A stretch of 11,425 bases of DNA from Cephalothrix simula (taxonomy: Eukaryota; Nemertea; Palaeonemertea; Archinemertea; Cephalotrichidae), in contig JAXIUW010201510.1 of assembly GCA_035591015.1 (NCBI GenBank), positions 1-11,425 of the forward strand, given 5' to 3'. Under the pieces are notes generated by a model. That model was given only the letters and a program-made list of their open reading frames with translations. It was not told where the DNA came from and searched no databases. Positions 7,341 to 11,425 of this stretch are shown one piece after another; within the stretch, counting starts at the first letter, position 1; every line of letters begins with the position of its first letter. The position numbers and the translations under genes are program-made.

Positions 7341-8640
7341 AAGGAAAACTGATAAAATTGTTAGAATTCAAAGTTTTAAAAAGTCTTTATCAAACTGCGT
7401 TTTACTTTATTTTTCGCCTATATAAAAATTCATTATTTTGTGAAGTAAATCAGATATTCTACTTAGGAATCGCATATCGCTAATATTTTTCGTTGGGTAA
7501 TTTTATATAATTTTACACATTTCAAAGGAATATTTCATTGATCTTCATTATCAGTTTTTTAACTTGTAAAAGTAATCTTATAGTTATGACACTCCATTTA
7601 CAGGGGCATACATTACCTGAAAGAGTGTAATAAAAAAATTATCAGGAATGTGAAGGTTTATTTCAATAAAAAAAGTTTACGGGCAATTTTTTTTTGATAA
7701 GCTACCGTCCTCACACAATTTTTCAAACTTATCTTGTATAGATACTGTTTTAAAAAGGGTTGCCGCCCATATCAAATATTACCAAAAGGTACATTCAAGT
7801 AACACAGTGACCTATTTACAGGATGATAATAAAGGGTTATTACAAGAATAATTTCAGGATGGATAAGATCCGGGGATAAAATATCGAATTAGAATTACAA
7901 AATTAAACTTCTATCAACATTCTGATCAGTATAATATTAAGGTGTCATGGGTGGTTTGATCCTGGGTTTTTCTTAACTCTTGGGCATTAAAGACTAATTT
8001 GGCTAATTTTATTAAAATGTTTTCATCTTCGATTCAATCGTTCTGAAAAAAAGTATCCCACTTATTAAATTTAGATAAATATGGTGTATTTTCGAATAAA
8101 GCTTCAGGTTCCTCAGTTGACCCTGTGAAATTCATCGTCTACTTTATTGCTGTAGCATATTTTAATTATGTGAGCTTATCCTAAATTTTCTTAGTGCCTT
8201 CCTAAGATCATGGTCTTTAATAGCAGTCAAATAATATTCAAATTTTAATTCTCCTTCAATTTCAAATTTAACGTGTGTTGACCTTTGGGTTGGATCCATC
8301 ATGAGTTTGTGTTGTCATTTCCGTTTTCAAATACATGTAACAGTCAAAACATTTGGAAGATTATTTGTTACTAAAAGGACCATTTGAAGTAGGCATATAT
8401 CATTCATTTTTAGGATATCGGACCTTTTGTAGCATAATGGATCAAATTTTTTTCCTTGTTGCAAAGTGCAAGAAATTTACAATTTTATTTTGCTTATTTT
8501 GTAATTTATTTATATTTGAAATAGATTTATTTCCCCATATAATGATTCCACAGAGGAGATCAAATAGGAAACAATAATAAATTTGTATCAATATTCTAAG
8601 ATTTGTATAATGACGGAACTTGGATATGATTTTGAAATTT
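7341..8640. other. AT-rich stretch without identifiable gene
   Basis: Nothing supported: no splice-bounded coding segment, no tRNA, no long inverted repeat. One TACATGTA occurs at 8332-8339. The overlapping frames at 8353-8577 and 8442-8648 are low-complexity F/I/L/K-rich translations of AT-rich DNA. Confidence 0.55.
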
Positions 8641-8668
8641 TTGTGCATATGATATTGGTACTGGGAGT

Positions 8669-8751
8669 CCGTACCGGTACCGGTAATGAAGCCAGAGTTC
8701 CACCGGTACCGGTGTGAAAGGGATGCCCGTCCGGCAGGGATGCCGGTACGG
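8669..8751. repeat. Compact cluster of CCGGTACC palindromes
   Basis: Two perfect 14-bp palindromes occur 29 bases apart: TACCGGTACCGGTA (8672-8685) and CACCGGTACCGGTG (8701-8714). An outer 9-bp inverted pair CCGTACCGG (8669-8677) and CCGGTACGG (8743-8751) encloses them. The block is strikingly GC-rich in an AT-rich neighbourhood, and GATGCC occurs twice on its right side (8722-8727, 8739-8744). Minus-strand frames through it translate as a short V-P/Y-R repeat and are not genes. It is probably a repeat fragment or a cruciform-forming sequence. Confidence 0.7.
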
Positions 8752-8845
8752 GCTTTTTATACATATACAACGAAAGAAGCCCAAAGATGAATGCCCCCTC
8801 AAGGGATGAATGTCCTCTCTCAGTGCATGTTATACAAAGGGGACA

Positions 8846-8890
8846 AAATTTATGATGTCATTATGGCGCCCCATAGCGGCGAAAATTTGA
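8846..8890 (+). mobile_element. Fragment related to the foldback-element arm
   Basis: AAAATTTATGATGTCATT followed by ATGGCGCCCCATAGCGGCGAAAA aligns with the foldback arm around 5013-5055 (AAATTTCATGAAGTCATGG, then GGCGCCCCCTAGTGGCGAAAA). The CTCF-like block here has lost the match (CCGCTATGGGGCGC). Only this inner segment is recognisable, so it is a diverged or truncated family member. Confidence 0.55.
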
Positions 8891-8989
8891 ATTTCAGTGT
8901 CCATTACTTCATCAAAACTGGCAATAAATGGGTAAAAACTCGAGAAACTGACAGCAGTCATATAACTTAGGACAACGACTTTAGGTTAG

Positions 8990-9240
8990 GTGGGTTATTT
9001 TGATTTTGGACAATACCCCCTCCGACGTCATACGTCAGTTTTGATGGCGACATCAGGGCACAAAAGCGCCACAACTTCACTTCAACAATTCCACCAAATT
9101 TATGAATTGAGTCAAATACTTACCTCCCGCTTAGGTAATCATGCGAAGTCCATTTTATTTCTTCCACAGATGGTAATCTTGAAGTTGAAGACATGTGGCG
9201 ATTGTGGCCTTGACTTCTGACCTTGACCTGAAAATGATCG
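8990..9240 (+). other. GC-richer unassigned segment with a nuclear-receptor-type half-site
   Basis: The segment has TACGTCAGTTTTGATGGCGAC and, at its right end, TTGACTTCTGACCTTGACCTGAAAATG. From memory, 'gaccttgacctgaaaat' recurs in invertebrate interspersed repeats. TGACCTTGA (9218-9226) is the reverse complement of TCAAGGTCA, the extended half-site of ERR/SF-1/FTZ-F1 receptors. The plus-strand frame at 8990-9220 ends in this repeat-like segment and is not supported as a gene. Confidence 0.3.
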
Positions 9241-9807
9241 ATATATTTAGGGCACAAACAATGAAGTGTAATTTTATGTTTCACCCTGTCTATCATATAC
9301 AATGTATATTATATAGTTATTGCACCCTTTTTAAGTGAAATACTAAGCAGTTTTGCACGAGGGGCGCAGCTTATACTTTTATTTTCCTATATTTATTTGG
9401 AGTCACCCCCAGCAATTTAATCATGTTTTAACACACAAATTTGCTCAGCCGTTAGATAAAGGATAATGGTGTGCTTTTTTATTTTATATTTCTTTTGTTT
9501 CGAGATTAATATACAGTCAAAAATATTACGTCATTTTGTAAAACCGGAAGTATATCCCACTATAAAATCCCACACAGCTTTTTTTTAATAATTTATCAAA
9601 TGCATTACACTGAAGGCAATTCTATCAAGATATCACAGGTAAAAAGGTGACGAAAAAACAATTAAATTTTATCTTTTCTTTTAACTTCAATGTTACTGAA
9701 CGAAAAGCCACTACAAAAATACGCCAGGGTAAAAAATACGTTTTGCGCTCACATAAACTGCCAGAAGGGATCGGGATAATTTGGGTTTTTCCCAGCATAG
9801 TTAGTTC
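9241..9807. other. AT-rich stretch without identifiable gene
   Basis: No coding or structural feature was found. A small GC-richer patch ACGAGGGGCGCAGC (9357-9370) and T runs are the only irregularities. Confidence 0.5.
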
Positions 9808-9941
9808 ATAAACATACCTTTGTTAAGGTCGAAGAGGACCAATATCGAAAAGGTCAACTGAAAGTAAAAAAAGCCATCTTGAAGTACACGGTACAACGTT
9901 ATTTATCGCGTATACATGGCAAGGATAAAAGGTATGTTTAT
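9808..9941. repeat. 134-bp unit bounded by perfect 14-bp inverted repeats
   Basis: ATAAACATACCTTT (9808-9821) is the exact reverse complement of AAAGGTATGTTTAT (9928-9941). The enclosed 106 bases contain AAGGTC and AAAAGGTCAACTG but no frame. No flanking target duplication was resolved. It could be a very small MITE or the ends of a larger degraded element. Confidence 0.55.
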
Positions 9942-10128
9942 CTTATATTCCAGTGCACCAATCCGGTGCCAGGTTCAGGGACCGCCGGCATGTAGCACAA
10001 TAAAAATCAGAGGCTTATAGCGTTATCTAGAGTTAAAAATGTATCCCTTGCCTTGGTCCGAAAACGTTCAGCTGACCATTGAGCACTACTAAATCATGTG
10101 AATGTATGGACTATTCAACTATCATTTT

Positions 10129-10177
10129 CGCCACGCCGTCGCGGGGACTCCGCCAAATATCCCCGCTCCCTATGGCG
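10129..10177. repeat. GC-rich hairpin inside the 10.0-10.5 kb element
   Basis: GCGGGGA (10141-10147) pairs perfectly with TCCCCGC (10160-10166) around a 12-base loop, and the outer CGCCA (10129-10133) pairs with TGGCG (10173-10177) across unpaired flanks. Confidence 0.5.
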
Positions 10178-10260
10178 AGGGTTTGCACTGAGTAAATATT
10201 TTTTCAAATTTCACCGCAACCCCCAAACCCCCCCCCCGCCCCGGAGGCTGCAAAAAGCGG

Positions 10261-10285
10261 GCACCAGGGGCGTAATCCCCGAGTG
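10261..10285. repeat. Small perfect-arm hairpin
   Basis: GCAC, CA, GGGG, loop CGTAAT, CCCC, GA, GTGC: two four-base stems separated by one internal mismatch pair. It follows a C-rich run (10228-10242) in the same element. Confidence 0.5.
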
Positions 10286-10540
10286 CGCGACTGCCTCAAA
10301 TGGCAATGCTGTAACTGATTTGTTACAATGTTTACCGGCTATCATGCCTAAAATCGTTTTTTAATTTCTACAAATCGGTAAACATGTAATAAGAGTATTT
10401 TTATGCATAATTAGGTACCGAACACACCCCAGTTGCGCAACCCATTTCCATACATTTACCCCTTGCATGCAAGCAATCACTCGATACAAGTCGGCGGAAA
10501 GTTTTCCAACAAGGGATACATTTTTTACACTCTTGCCGCT

Positions 10541-11344
10541 TGTAGGACACAGGTACATCCACAGAAAATGGTCCGAATATGCAAAAATGTTAACGCCTCG
10601 TAATTTGATTGGCCACTATTATAAAACTATAATTAAGTTAAATGCACTTTTTTTAAATGTTAACCCAGTTAGTGCACTCAAAGCCTTAACGTTTAAACTT
10701 ATTTTTTCTGAGTTTCTTATAGGTTCTTTAAAATTCAAATAAAACAAGAAACGTATTGCTTATATCAAAATCATATTTCTAATTTTGTATATCGAATCGA
10801 AAATAAAACGTTCTAAATTTAAAGTTTCATTTTTAACTCCTGAACATACAAGTATATTAATCTGAAATTGATTTTCTGAACGTTTTAGTACCTTGTCATC
10901 TTAAAATCTAAACTTGTAAAACGCAAAAAACCTGAATCGTCAAGACATCCAGATACCATTTGTTCCTCTCTTACATTACTTTTTACAAGGAAAATATTTG
11001 TCCAAGAAGTATGCCAAACTATCAAAAAGAAAAAAATATTGTGTGATAGAAAGGTATTCTGATCTATGAGTTATCAAAAAATGCCCGCAAACTAGGATTA
11101 CTTTGAAAACTATACAGTTATTCGACATTTTCTGAGCAGTTATGTAAGAGGTGCGCAGCGCCGAGGTAAAATAACTGTTTTTTTCAACTTTTCTCAACTT
11201 CTTTTTTATCTTTTATTTTGCACACTTTTTAGTGATCGGTAGGCTATTTTAAAAGACAGTTGTTTATGCCCCCCATGTGTGTGCTATAACCACTACGCAA
11301 ATGGATGGAAAAATTGGATGTGAGCCAAATATGGTACAAAAAAG
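10541..11344. other. AT-rich stretch without identifiable gene
   Basis: Nothing supported. Frames at 10467-10742 and 10976-11197 are low-complexity or overlap the transposon TIR. ACAGTTAT (11114-11121) and ATAACTGT (11171-11178) form an 8-bp inverted pair around a GTGCGCAGCGCC patch, which is too short to interpret. Confidence 0.5.
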
Positions 11345-11354
11345 CCCCCCCCCC
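11345..11354 (+). repeat. C10 homopolymer
   Basis: Ten consecutive C residues in AT-rich DNA. Similar G/C homopolymers occur at 213-221 (nine G) and 10228-10237 (ten C). Length is prone to sequencing error. Confidence 0.85.
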
Positions 11355-11382
11355 ACCAAAGATCTCGAAAACTAGAATACTT

Positions 11383-11425
11383 ACCCCATATAAACTATAT
11401 ATCACTGGATAGGTAATCAAAAGTT
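11383..11425 (+). mobile_element. Partial copy of the foldback-element family, cut by the window edge
   Basis: CTGGATAGGTAAT at 11405-11417 is identical to 4973-4985 in the foldback left arm, and CCCCATA lies 15 bases upstream here against 13 bases there. The copy continues beyond the window, so its structure cannot be judged. Confidence 0.5.

Larger units (their letters stand above)
10033..10526. mobile_element. ~494-bp non-autonomous element with ~80-bp imperfect TIRs
   Basis: The ends share AAAAATGTATCCCTTG exactly (16 bases; 10035-10050 and, inverted, 10510-10525). Similarity continues inward, left against reverse-complemented right: CCTTGGTCCGAAAACGTTC against TTGGAAAACTTTC, GCTGACC against GCCGACT, and GTGAATGTATGGA against GGTAAATGTATGGA. 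This gives arms of about 10033-10110 and 10448-10526. The interior is a GC-rich patch with two hairpins plus an AT-rich part; the frame 10098-10364 across it has no recognisable domain. No target duplication was settled because the outermost bases are diverged, so superfamily is undetermined. Confidence 0.65.

Noticed and set aside
8353-8648. Hydrophobic F/I/L-rich open frames, possible membrane peptide
   Set aside because: The hydrophobicity follows from T-rich DNA; no splice context or start context supports a gene.
8588-8802. Minus-strand frames encoding a V-P or Y-R repeat
   Set aside because: They are translations of the CCGGTACC palindrome cluster.
10098-10364. Plus-strand 88-residue open frame in GC-rich DNA
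   Set aside because: It lies wholly within the TIR element and spans hairpins and a C run; no recognisable domain.

Overview
The window looks like a piece of an animal nuclear genome, most likely a marine invertebrate (mollusc-like or another lophotrochozoan or deuterostome). It is AT-rich, has no long open reading frame on either strand, and carries microsatellites, homopolymer runs, tRNA-derived SINE-like remnants and several non-autonomous DNA elements with inverted ends. The palindrome TACATGTA occurs five times, far more than base composition predicts; I associate this with bivalve and gastropod genomes, but that is recollection, not proof. There are no bacterial operons, rRNA genes or intact tRNA genes, and no CRISPR array.

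Layout. 1-165: a repeat remnant ending in an (AC)n tract. 180-355: minus-strand SINE-like remnant derived from the 3' half of a tRNA-Met; a more decayed plus-strand relative lies at 570-705. 1456-2012: a 557-bp MITE with ~30-bp TIRs and a TA duplication. 2301-2400 and 2552-2740: short repeat blocks. 2760-4590: AT-rich DNA with nothing identifiable. 4721-5680: a foldback element with ~400-490-bp inverted arms around a 70-bp centre; fragments of the same family lie at 8846-8890 and at the right edge. 5737-5866: the only credible protein-coding piece, a 130-bp minus-strand internal exon flanked by good splice sites. 6206-7110: a 905-bp non-autonomous hAT-like element with matching termini, a 7-bp direct flanking duplication and an internal degenerate repeat. 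7340-8640: AT-rich with nothing identifiable. 8669-8751: a compact cluster of CCGGTACC palindromes. 9808-9941: a small inverted-repeat unit. 10033-10526: another terminal-inverted-repeat element with GC-rich hairpins. 10540-11425: AT-rich flank, a C10 run and the truncated foldback-family copy.

Interpretation. The simplest reading is intronic or intergenic DNA of one minus-strand gene, of which only one internal exon is visible, with introns filled by non-autonomous transposons. If that exon is real, the foldback starts only about 30-55 nt downstream of its splice donor, so the pre-mRNA intron could form a roughly 400-bp RNA duplex. No coding system (defence, toxin, biosynthesis or transposase) is visible, and no mobile element here carries a recognisable transposase.
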